A stretch of 64,000 nucleotides of DNA from Osedax fenrisi. Taxonomy: Eukaryota > Annelida > Polychaeta > Sabellida > Siboglinidae. The DNA is taken from positions 7,583,865-7,647,864 of the forward strand of contig OZ025243.1 of NCBI GenBank assembly GCA_964019155.1, written 5' to 3'. The number at the start of each line of letters is the position of its first letter. The stretch's first letter is position 1. The notes under the pieces were generated by a model. That model worked only from the letters and a program-made list of their open reading frames with translations. It ran no database searches and was not told the DNA's origin. Of this stretch, positions 45,201 through 55,800 are shown piece by piece. The translations under genes were made by a program, and so were the position numbers.

Positions 45201-45714
45201 ACAAGAAGATGTCATACCTAAATGTACAGAAGATGATATCATAACTAAAGATACAGATGATGATGTCATGACTACAAATACAGATAATGATGTCATACCT
45301 AAATGTACTGAAGATGATGTCATAACTAAAGATACACAAGATGATGTCATACCTAAAGATACACAAGATGATGTCATACCTAAATGTACAGAAGATGATG
45401 TCATACCTAAAGATACACAAGATGATGTCATACCTAAATGTACAGAAGATAATATCATAACTAAAGATACACAAGATGATGTCATACCTAAAGATACAGA
45501 AGATGATGTCATAACTAAATGTACAGAAGATGATATCATACCTAAAGATAATCAAGATGATGTTATACCTAAATGTACAGATGATGATGTCATACCTAAA
45601 GATACAGATGATGATGTCATGACTACAAATACAGTAGTAGATGATATAACAAAAGGCATAGAAGATGCCACAATACAAAATACACGCGATACTGTGTTAA
45701 CAACGAATAAATAG
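33555..45714 (+). CDS. CHM: Rab escort protein (Rab geranylgeranyltransferase component A), complete 16-exon gene
   Basis: Presents newly made Rab GTPases to Rab geranylgeranyltransferase and delivers the prenylated Rab to membranes. Exons read: 33555-33603, 35948-36014, 36144-36216, 37675-37763, 38050-38122, 38624-38740, 39563-39677, 39962-40077, 40236-40342, 40804-40905, 41578-41622, 41971-42121, 43014-43101, 44148-44231, 44297-44430, 44950-45714. All junctions are GT-AG with matching phases, giving 2175 nt (724 aa; human REP1 is 653). Recognisable in order: LPSEYDAIILGTG then LTES (GDI/REP dinucleotide fold), EFYGNEWASF, WRKFNIDLFPK, LLYGRGAMVELLIQSD, VPCSRADVF, LGRYGNT with EMPQYFCR, MAAVFGAIYCLERC, GIIDTTGQ, RCILIS, LLHLTC, and finally APNAEDIIYE, the usual REP C-terminal motif. 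After this motif an extra tail of about 200 residues follows, built from nine-residue repeats. GDI lacks the C-terminal motif and the long insert, so REP is preferred. The first ATG gives the family N-terminus. Confidence 0.95.
33900..34050. repeat. Spaced short motif TCGAGCCTATT
   Basis: About eight copies of TCGAGCCTATT or close variants (TTGAGCCTC, GCGAGTCTATA, TCGTTCCTAG) are spaced 14-25 bp apart in intron 1 of the Rab escort gene. The layout is like the GTAAACTCGGACCAC group near 1.1 kb. Confidence 0.75.
34775..35200 (+). pseudogene. Decayed pogo/Tigger-type transposase C-terminus
   Basis: The frame reads LYEAWNKVSQSDTVFNWFAR, then CNVVYRCNDDDDSAEYD and a stop. After frame changes IDVDDECISDNIYSKNEVLN follows. 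EAW..V...T...F.+ followed by an acidic C-terminus is typical of Tigger/jerky transposases. It lies in intron 1 of the Rab escort gene and might derive from the autonomous partner of the pogo-like elements. Confidence 0.55.
35415..35567. repeat. Dispersed repeat, copy 1
   Basis: About 150 bp, with AAGACTGAATTGTATACATT and AATACTGCCGCACTATTAAT, recurs at 40575-40742. It follows the transposase relic, so it may be the 3' end of that element. Confidence 0.6.
35823..35940. repeat. (CTA)n/(CTG)n compound microsatellite
   Basis: About 23 CTA copies, then about eight GCT copies, then degenerate CTA. The tract ends a few bases before the acceptor of Rab escort exon 2 (35948). It is the same CTA/TAG trinucleotide that fills the Gemin5 intron at 16.2 kb. 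Confidence 0.93.
36048..36127. repeat. 11-bp tandem repeat (ACTTACATAAT)
   Basis: Seven copies of ACTTACATAAT or TCTTACATAAT fill most of the 129-bp intron between Rab escort exons 2 and 3. Confidence 0.9.
39352..39500. repeat. About 58-bp repeat with (TATC) runs, three copies
   Basis: TACTATATGTAAAATAAATAG followed by TTATCTATCTATC and TA runs, three times, in the Rab escort intron before the exon at 39563. Confidence 0.8.
40575..40742. repeat. Dispersed repeat, copy 2
   Basis: Second copy of the 150-bp block at 35.4 kb, with GAAGACTGAATTGTATACAT and AATACTGCTACACTATTAAT, in a Rab escort intron. Confidence 0.6.
41690..41935. repeat. Degenerate 45-60-bp minisatellite
   Basis: Repeated ACTAGTGATATTATAACTAT followed by GGGGGACCTAT or GGGGCTAAATA, five to six uneven copies, in the Rab escort intron just before the exon at 41971. 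Confidence 0.7.
42401..42461. repeat. G+C-rich hairpin in a Rab escort intron
   Basis: The arm TTATCGGGAATGCGAGCGCG at 42401-42425 pairs with TCGCGCGCATTCCTCGATAA at 42442-42461, around a 16-bp AT-rich loop. It stands out in very AT-rich DNA. No protein-coding role is seen; possibly a structured RNA or a transposon core. Confidence 0.6.
43942..44038 (+). mobile_element. tRNA-derived SINE, 3' fragment
   Basis: Only the 3' part remains: ATCGGCTTCGAAGGGATATT, AAAACTTCATCTAAGTTCCT, CCAAAATAACAATA. In a Rab escort intron. Confidence 0.85.
44718..44794 (+). mobile_element. tRNA-derived SINE, short 3' fragment
   Basis: Carries AGTAATCTTATACAATTAAT, then ATCTTAGTTCCTGGATGAGA and ACTCTACAAAATAACAAA, i.e. 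the body and tail with a large internal gap. Confidence 0.65.
45070..45663 (+). repeat. Coding minisatellite: 27-bp unit, about 22 copies, in the last Rab escort exon
   Basis: Twenty-seven-base units run in frame and encode nine-residue repeats of the form DDVIPKDTQ or DDVIPKCTE, with variants such as DDIITKDTD and DDVMTTNTD. KDT and KCT versions partly alternate, which suggests an older 54-bp unit. The unit length is divisible by three, so copy-number change keeps the frame. The array is acidic and rich in T, K and D. It starts directly after the conserved APNAEDIIYE motif and runs almost to the stop codon at 45712-45714. Long open frames on the opposite strand here are only its antisense. 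Confidence 0.93.
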
Positions 45715-45926
45715 TACACAATTCATATATCTCTGCTTATCTTTGCTTATGTACGTCGATATACAATTATTGTACGTTAGTGAATTTTATTGCGAATAAA
45801 ATATTACATAATACAAAACGATTAATGATTACATAATACATAACGATTAATGATTACATAATACATAACGATTAATGATTACATAACGAATAACAAGCGA
45901 AACAACGACGCGCGCTCACCGATTGG
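45715..45926. terminator. Convergent 3' ends of the Rab escort and PPCS genes
   Basis: Stop codons of the two genes face each other 212 bp apart. AATAAA for the plus-strand gene is at 45795-45800, and AATAAA for the minus-strand gene is at 45786-45791, so the two mature 3' ends probably overlap. A 25-bp tandem repeat (about 3.5 copies, 45806-45893, containing CGATTAATGATTACATAA) fills the rest. Confidence 0.65.
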
Positions 45927-48900
45927 TTAACTATCAATAAACGTAGAATGGTACTCGGCGACCATGGGTATAATGATGGACTCAATCTCTGTGCCATTGG
46001 TGATGTGTTGTGGAGTGAGGACGATGGGCTTAGAGGTTCCGTCGTAGCAGTACAGTATCACAGTGTGCTTCCTCGTCTCTAGTATGTTCGCTATTACTAT
46101 CTGATAGGGGGCGATACCAGTTAGGCGGTGGTGGTTATTAATGGGGTAACTAATGCATATAGTATAGTAACTGCGATGATTCAGACGTGCGGAATACACA
46201 CATTGATGCATACAAACAGATGCACACACATTGATGCATATGAACAGATGCACACACACATTGATGCATATAAACAGATGCACACACATTGATGCATATA
46301 AACAGATGCACACACATTGATGCATACAAACAGATGCACACACATTGATGCATATGAACAGATGCACACACACATTGATGCATATAAACAGATGCACACA
46401 CATTGATGCATATAAACATATGCACACACACATTGATGCATATAAACAGATGCACACACATTGATGCATATAAACATATGCACACACACATACAGATGCA
46501 TATAAACAGATGCACACACATAGATGCATATAAACAGATGCACACATACAGATGCATATAAACAGATGCACACACAAGTAGATGCATATAAACAGATGCA
46601 CACACATAGATGCATATAAACAGATGCACACACACATTGATGCACACACACACATAGATGCACGTGTACATCACTAAACCTGGTGGTTGTACGTCGCAAG
46701 AGCGCGTCTTGATTTCTTCTCCAGCATTTCTGTATCGGTCTCGAGCTATCCGGTGGGGGGTAAAGTGTGTGTGGGGGTAAGTGTGTGTGGGGGGTAAGTG
46801 TGTGTGGGGGTAAAGTGTGTGTGGGGGTAAGTGTGTGTGGGGGGGTAAGTGTGTGTGGGGGGTAAGTGTGTGTGGGGGGGTAAGTGTGTGTGGGGGGTAA
46901 GTGTGTGTGGGGGGTAAGTGTGTGTGGGGGGGTGAGTGTGTGTGTGGGGTAAGTGTGTGTGGGGGGGTGAGTGTATGTGTGGGGGTAAGTGTGTGGGGGG
47001 GTAAGTGTGTGTGGGGGGGTGAGTGTGTGTGGGGGGTAAGTGTGTGTGTGGGGGTGAGTGTGTGTGGGGGTGAGTGTGTGGGGGGGTGAGTGTGTGTGGG
47101 GGTAAGTGTGTGTGGGGGTAAGTGTGTGTGTGGGGGTAAGTGGGTGTGGGGGTAAGTGTGTGTGTGGGTAAGTGTGTGTGTGGGGGTAAGAGTGTGTGGA
47201 GGTAAAGTGGATGTGGGGGTAAGTGTGTATGGGGGTAAAGTGGATGTGAGGGTAACTGTGTATGAAGTGAATCTAACACTAATAATAATGTAAACAAGCG
47301 TCAGTTTTTAGATTTATTAGTCAACAACAACGACTACGTTAAATCATAGTTCAGCAGCCTCGACCTATCACTACTTCCTCTTCCTCATTAGTCGTCGACC
47401 ACCTCTAGCCGATTGGCTCTTGCATAGTAGCCGTTTCCTCCTCCTCTCCATGGCGTACTCGTAATACTGCATCTGTTCCCGGTACCTCTTCATATCGCGC
47501 CTAGACAGCCGTTCGTACACTGACCTCTCCACGTCGGGCAGATTGTTCCACGTCTCGATAGCTTTGCTGGACAGGGTTCTCTTGTCGACGAACGCCTTAC
47601 TGGCCAGCGGGAAGATATCGTTGAGCGCGTGCAGGAAGAAGTAGACGCTGTTTCTGTGCGGGGCGGGTTGCTCGCCGAACTTTAGCTTTTCGAACTCGTC
47701 GGACCGATGGGGTATCACGCTACGCGACGCATGCGGGGTGCTGGTGGCGGGGTTGGAGGCGGGGCCGGCTTTGGGGCTGCTCTTCGATTTGCGGGCTTTA
47801 GTGGTTGTTTTCTTTGGTGCCATTGCGTTCGTGTGTTTTACAAGCGGCGTATTCGGCGATGTTTTAGCTTTTAATGCCGATGTGAATAACGCTAAAAGCA
47901 CTTAATGGAACAACAACGCTAATTAGTGATTTTATATTTAAATAATTTGTTAAAATTTCAATTTCAAAATAAACATAAATCAACACTTTTACAAATTGAT
48001 AGTAATTAGTTTACTGGTAATAAGATTTGTATTATTGTAGTAGTTAAGCTTTTAATCAAGTACGATGCATGAGTCATACATAGGGATGATTAAAAAAAAA
48101 TTTATATTAAATTGGAAGAAATAAAAAGTATATACTAATATATAAGCACTGGTAGTATTTTCCCTTCGTACATCAGTTATAGTATAGTGATATCTCCGAC
48201 ATGTGATAGGTATCAAGTCTCAATATCTCCATAACTATTATTTAGTGTCTTTGTAATGACCTTACTGCCCTCATAACAATACTCAATATAATCAACTTAA
48301 TAACACGTATGAAATAACACGACAATTTGTGTAATAGATATTCTATAACTATACGTAATGTGTTACATGATCACAATAATAATCACACACTGTAAACGTA
48401 AACAATACTTGAGGTATTGCACCCTACAGATGTATGCAGTGTCAGGTGCGTGTTATTAAGTAGTAGTAATACAGTCCCGTGTGCATTGAAACCTAGGGCC
48501 AATAGTTTTGAGAAAATAAATTGTCCTAGGATAATGCTTATCTTAATCCGTAATATTGTATGGGCAACAACAACAGAACATATGTCCTATATTACTTTGA
48601 AACCCTATAGTAGGACACATTATATAACTATACTAGTAATTTAACAGAACAAAATATTTAATTCCACTAATGAATATTATTATTATATAAAATAATGTAC
48701 TAGGAACATTATTTTCTGCGAACAACTTGGCCCTGGTCATTACACACACAAAGATAAGGTAATCTTGTTCAGTAACCATATCACTGTAATAGAGAGCTAA
48801 CCTTGAACGATATTACGAATGCTTTAGGAGCCCAGTCTCTTACCAGGGGTAGCAGCATCTTAGGTACTAGTTTCAGCCTTAAACACAGGTCCCCCGCACC

Positions 48901-51900
48901 CGATTGTATCTTATGTTCTGGCTGATGATGTAATAGTGATGATGTAATAATGTTTTGCATATGGGCGATAATAATTGTGAAGGAACAACGTAAAGCTTTT
49001 AGGAGGAATAACGCATAATATAAACAATAAACATAAGAGAAAACAACTATGTCCTCTAATAAGTAATAATACCGATGACGATGTAAAATAGTACCATTTC
49101 TTTGGAGGGGATGTAGAAGTCTGACACGGCAGCAGTCAGATAGAACATCGCACACCTCGACTTCGTGTTCAGTAGTTGTGAGCATAACTACAGTGGTACG
49201 GACATTATAGATAGGGTAGAATTGTAATTATCTATTGTTAAGAGATTAAATAAATGTCATATAAATATAACCGCCTGTGCAGATATTTATTAAGACTTCA
49301 GATGCATAGGTAGTAGGACATGGGTTCTCGTCTTGTCTGAGCCAATATAATAGGTATAATATATCGAAGTGATCTTATATAAATGTGTGAATACAAAAAT
49401 GATTGGCTCTCATTAAAACCACGGATGCCTTAACATGATACGAATCCACAAAATAACAATAATAATAAAGGTGTATATATATTCATTATTCTATATAATA
49501 TATATATATTTATTTATGTAATATTCATAATTTCTATATTGAATATTATTAAATATAATCTTATTTAACTACTGGTGTATTTATTGATAATCATAACTAT
49601 ATACACACAATTTATAATACTTAAAAATTCATCTTGCATACCATTAACATTTGTGTTTAATTAAATAGAAGTACATTAGACCCAGATTATTAGATTGATA
49701 TAACAACCTTATCTCATGGTACCCCAATGATTGCATTCAAACAATGCAATATTTACCATTCCTGTGTCATTGTAACACGCGTGTTAAAGATAATTATTTA
49801 AGCGTTGACATTTTATTATATTATTATAATATGAACATTATAATTAGTATAGGAACTGGTGGTAATATTGATAAGATAATACACAGCTTGATCATTATAA
49901 TAATGGAACTATGTATTGTTTTATTTGTTGTTATATTATATATTTATTAGAATGGTGACTTTATTTTTAATAATAACTAATATAGTATTTGGTAACAGTA
50001 ATATATATATATATGTTATTAAAATAAACTATAAAATATCAATATGAAGATATCAAAACAATCTATTGTTAATTATAAATAAAACAATTTTATATAAAAT
50101 AAAATTGTAAATTTATTTACTATATATAATATATTCATATATTAGTATAATATATTTATATAGTTATATACGATACTTATATAATAGTATAATATATTTA
50201 TATAGTGTAGAATATATTTACGTAGTAGTATTACTTGATTAATGTAACTGTTGTAGCATTAAATTATATGTTCAATAAAATGATTTTAGTGCCGATAATA
50301 TATAATACAACCTTATAATGAATAGCTCATTTGTTAGCATTATAAGTTATCGTTATTAGAATGGCATTATCTTACATATTATCACATTCTTAGACTACAC
50401 ATTGTAATTAGAATTTTCATAATTCAACTTAAATTTTATAATTTTAACTTATAAATAATTATCCTTTACGTAGATTCGTTGATTGATAATTTATGTAAGC
50501 AAATATATAATCGAAAGTATAAAGTATAAATATTTGCTAACGATAACATTCGTTATAGAAATATACAAAGGTGTTATATAATAGATGTTATAATATATCT
50601 GGTACGCAGTGTAATTCTCAATTGGAGCCATGTACGATTGGGCATGGGTGAGCTTAGTGTATCAATAATAGAATGTATTTACTGACATTATCTATAAGGT
50701 AATGCATTAGTTTGACTTGTAGTAGTAATAGTAGATACTATCTACTAGATGGATAATTGATATTTACAAATAGATACTAAATGTGTACTGTGAGGTACGT
50801 TGGGACGTTGATATGTTGATACGTTGATATATTGGTACGTCGAAAATGTAAGGCCAATATACCATCTGAATTTACATGTAAATGAATACAGATGGGATAT
50901 TGGTATGTTACAAAAAACGTACCCTATAAAATATTTTTTTCAGTTTTTAATTAATACATCAAAACACAATCTATGATATAAAATCATATTCTAATTTTTG
51001 CATTGAGACTTATTAATAAATTACCCAGATATATAACAAAAAATAGAATTAGAATAAATTTTCAAAGATTTTTATTATTTTATCCTTATAATATTGAAGT
51101 TTATTACTTGTAATCATCACCAGTATAACACATTCATATTATGAGATGTATAATTATTAGATGTTTCTTAATAAGATCTATATATGTATTTAGTTAAATT
51201 GTATCTAAATTATGTTATTAAGTTACAATATATCTACATATAATAGAAGCAGATAAACACTTTCACATAAACAACGCAATCTTAAGGGGATGCGATACAA
51301 TTGTTTTTTTCGGAAAAAAATTTATTTTCAATTTTTGTATTAATGTAACATTATAATACTTCGCATAGTATCTTTTAATTGGTGTTTAAATTATGTACAT
51401 TACATTATTCATTTTGTTTATATTATATTTTTTGTACCTGTATATTCATATTGTTTATATTCATATATTATATTTGAAACTTGATTTACTCAGAATAATT
51501 ATTTTTGACCAATCATGTTGACATAGCTAGTATTACGTTAATACTATTAACTATTGTACAATTTCTCCTTCATTTTTTCAATATAGCTAGATAAAACCTG
51601 TAAGATTAAAGTAATTTTTTCAAAATTAAAAAAATATTTATTTAACAAATTTTAATTAGCAATTTGGTTGGAAAATTAACGTCTTTTTATCAGATATTTC
51701 AATTCTTTTTTTTTAGAAACGTATAACATAAAGATATCTAAACATCTATAAATTTCAACATATAATATAAAAATATGGAATATTATTAATATATTAAAAA
51801 AAAAAAAAAATTGAATATCTTTTGAGTTAATAGATTTCTAAAAATAGCATTTTTTCGTATCTTTTACATGAAACCAAAACCAGTGTAGTTCGTCCCCTTA

Positions 51901-52066
51901 AGTGTAAAGTAATTCATTATGAATCAAAGTCATTACTTTATAAAATAATAAATTTTTCGTGTTCATAAAATATATTTGATATGTTCTCATTTTATTAGTC
52001 TGCATAATTGTAATTGTACGTAATGTAAAGTATGAACTAAGTGAAAGTGTCACCATTATTATATAC

Positions 52067-52113
<47 letters not shown>

Positions 52114-52411
52114 TATGTATAATTGTATATTATTATTTTGGTGGAGTCCTTACATCCCATCCAGAAACTTAGATGAAGTTTTCCATATGGATATATAACC
52201 ATGTATGGCTCGCTAAAGTCCCTTCGAAGCTGCTCCGATATTAAGGAATCGATAGTTTTAACGAGAGCAGATCATTTATTTATACAAAATTATATAATAT
52301 CACTTCTAAATAGTATATTAAGACCTATTTTAATGGTCCGGACGGGGCTTGAACTAGCGTCCTACTGCTTGTGTGTCTGACGCCTTAGCCAACTGAGCCA
52401 CACATACAGTT

Positions 52412-52456
<45 letters not shown>

Positions 52457-52783
52457 CTATATATTGTATGGGTATGCAGTGATAAATGAATGAATGAACC
52501 TGCAGTAAGTGAAGATAGTCCGATAATGTTGTGAAGTCAATCTTCAGTAAGTTGTGCTTCACTTTCTGATAGCGCTGAAGTACTCCCACTATGCGCTGGT
52601 TGCTTTCTTCGTTGACTACCGGTATTACAACATGTATACATTATGCGTAGAGTGTATTAGATAGCGATAATATATACGTATATAATTAAATATAAACGAA
52701 TATAAAGTATAATTTTCTATATTTCTCATCAAAATAAAGATTGTGAATATATTCAATCATTAATCAATAATAATCCAATACTC

Positions 52784-52862
<79 letters not shown>

Positions 52863-55800
52863 TTTATATGTATCAGGGACGGGGTCGAATACATATCTAT
52901 AAATAAAGTGATTGGTATTTTAATTTGAACGATTAATCAGCGATGTATTCTATATATAATTGACTACATCTCCTATATCCACTACGACCTATATAGTAGA
53001 TGGCGTCGTTAATGTAATAGTGAAGTAGTTGAAGTTATAGTGAAGATATAACTTATTATATTGGATACAGTGCGTTATAAATACACTGGCCATCCATAAC
53101 AAATCGAATAATGTATAAAATACTCTTGATAATCTATAGATGATAACATTTGATAGCGTTGTCATCGCCGATTAGCATGGTGTCGAGGAGAGCGTCCGAG
53201 TTAACCAGACGGAGGTAGGGTTCGAGGCTGCCCCGTCTGTGAAGGAATATCACGGCGTAGCCCGCCTCTAGGAAGTATCTGAGGAGAGGTCTCGTTAAAG
53301 AAGGTCGGTGTGTGAAGAGAATGTGACATCGGGTGGTTTAATGTTATTCTCACACAGCATTACTACTGAGTACGGGCTGTCAGATGTCAGATGTCACTCA
53401 GAGGTAATCAGTGATTTCGTGCGTAGGGTAAATCTACCCTTTATAAATAATGATGTACATTAATATGTATTATCGTTGCGTGTGAGATCACCAATCCGCA
53501 TGAAATCACTTCTCACGAGATCACTGTTATTCCACTTGAGTGTTAGATACCACTACAATATAGATAACACTCGTATATCAGATGTCACACTGATTATAGA
53601 TGTCACTATTAAGTGACAGATGTGCACTCGAGTGTCAGATGTGTCACTCGGGTGTGTCAGATATGTCAATCGGGTGTGTCGGATGTAACACTGATTATAG
53701 AGGTCACTATTAAGTGTCGGATGTGTCGGATGTCAGAAAGGATACTCTGCAGACGTAGAGCCTCGTGTTCCGACGCTGAAGTTATCGATGAAGCGAACGG
53801 TTTTAGTTTCCAGCGGAACGGTGGTGCCTCCCGACTATAGGCGAATGTAATGAGGTCAATGTAGAGGTCAATGTAGAGGTCAGCTATATAGTATAGATTA
53901 ATTTAAAGGTGTAATCGAGTGTCAGTAATACTGATAAACGAAAACTTATTTAGATCTAATGAATTGAGTTTTTATTTTTATTAAAATATATCGTTAATGT
54001 TATAGTTATTCTCTTAAGTGGTGTACACACCCTAGCATCAAGCTCGGCGACTTGTTACTGCGCTTGGTACCGCGCAAATAGCTGTTCACATAGCGAGCAT
54101 CAAGCACCGGCGACTTGTTACTCGAAAATAGAACTTTTGATAGATTTTAGGCGGCGCTTTGTTACTGCACTTAATGCTAGCGGTGTGTACACGGCTTTAG
54201 GTTCTAATATCTAGTTAGATTGTTATAGGTAAACTACTACGCAATCCGATGGGCCACTAGCATCACTAACACTGCTGCTATGGCTAAGTGCTTATACTAG
54301 ACTGGTACTAACTGCAGTAGCATGATACCATCGCTACCTCCTGTATAACTAACACTGCAGCTATGGTAAAGTGCTTATACTAGACTGGTACTAGCTGCAG
54401 TAGCATGATACCATCGTTACCTCCTGTATAACTAACACTGCAGCTATGGCTAGTTGCTTATACGAGACTGGTACTAGCTGCAGTAGCATGATACCATCGC
54501 TACCTCCTGTATAACTAACACTGCAGCTATGGTAAAGTGCTTATACTAGACTGGTACTAACTGCAGTAGCATGATACCATCGCTACCTCCTGTATAACTA
54601 ACACTGCAGCTATGGTAAAGTGCTTATACTAGACTGGTACTAACTGCAGTAGCATGATACCATCGCTACCTCCTGTATAACTAACACTGCAGCTATGGCT
54701 AGTTGCTTATACTAGACTGGTACTAATGCAGTAGCATGATACCATCGCTACCTCCTGTATAACTAACACTGCAGCTATGGCTAGTTGCTTATACTAGACT
54801 GGTACTAGCTGCAGTAGCATGATACCATCGCTACCTCCTGTATAACTAACACTGCAGCTATGGTAAAGTGCTTATACTAGACTGGTACTAACTGCAGTAG
54901 CATGATACCATCGCTACCTCCTGTATAACTAACACTGCAGCTATGGTAAAGTGCTTATACTAGACTGGTACTAACTGCAGTAGCATGATACCATCGCTAC
55001 CTCCTGTATAACTAACACTGCAGCTATGGTAAAGTGCTTATACTAGACTGGTACTAACTGCAGTAGCATGATACCATCGCTACCTCCTGTATAACTAACA
55101 CTGCAGCTATGGTAAAGTGCTTATACTAGACTGGTACTAACTGCAGTAGCATGATACCATCGCTACCTCCTGTATAACTAACACTGCAGCTATGGTAAAG
55201 TGCTTATACTAGACTGGTACTAGCTGCAGTAGCATGATACCATCGCTACCTCCTGTATAACTAACACTGCAGCTATGGCTAGTTGCTTATACGAGACTGG
55301 TACTAGCTGCAGTATCATGATACCATCGCTACCTCCTGTATAACTAACACTGCAGCTATGGTAAAGTGCTTATACTAGACTGGTACTAACTGCAGTAGCA
55401 TGATACCATCGCTACCTCCTGTATAACTAACACTGCAGCTATGGTAAAGTGCTTATACTAGACTGGTACTAACTGCAGTAGCATGATACCATCGCTACCT
55501 CCTGTATAACTAACACTGCAGCTATGGTAAAGTGCTTATACTAGACTGGTACTAACTGCAGTAGCATGATACCATCGCTACCTCCTGTATAACTAACACT
55601 GCAGCTATGGTAAAGTGCTTATACTAGACTGGTACTAATGCAGTAGCATGATACCATCGCTACCTCCTGTATAACTAACACTGCAGCTATGGCTAGTTGC
55701 TTATACTAGACTGGTACTAATGCAGTAGCATGATACCATCGCTACCTCCTGTATAACTAACACTGCAGCTATGGTAAAGTGCTTATACTAGACTGGTACT

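Noticed and set aside
44944..45678. Long minus-strand open frames rich in FRYDII or SLGMTSS
   Set aside because: Antisense of the coding 27-bp repeat of the Rab escort gene; a unit length divisible by three keeps all frames open.
46150..46699. Cys/Val/Ile-rich minus-strand open frames (CASVYMHQ repeats)
   Set aside because: Translations of the 26/28-bp intronic minisatellite. Only the 174-bp end at 45927-46100 is real PPCS coding.
45070..47262. CRISPR array
   Set aside because: Repeats are contiguous or near-contiguous minisatellites without unique spacers, in a eukaryotic intron-exon setting.
46746..47297. Pro/His/Thr-rich protein of 183 residues
   Set aside because: Translation of the C-rich strand of the G-rich minisatellite, with no start context or domain.
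48781..49185. One continuous minus-strand protein of 134 residues
   Set aside because: Joins two PPCS exons read in different frames through the intron 48922-49094; the conserved sequence requires splicing.
53613..53840. 75-residue plus-strand open frame
   Set aside because: Covers the antisense of PPCS exon 2 and a GTGTCAGATGTGTCA repeat; the minus strand carries the conserved motifs.
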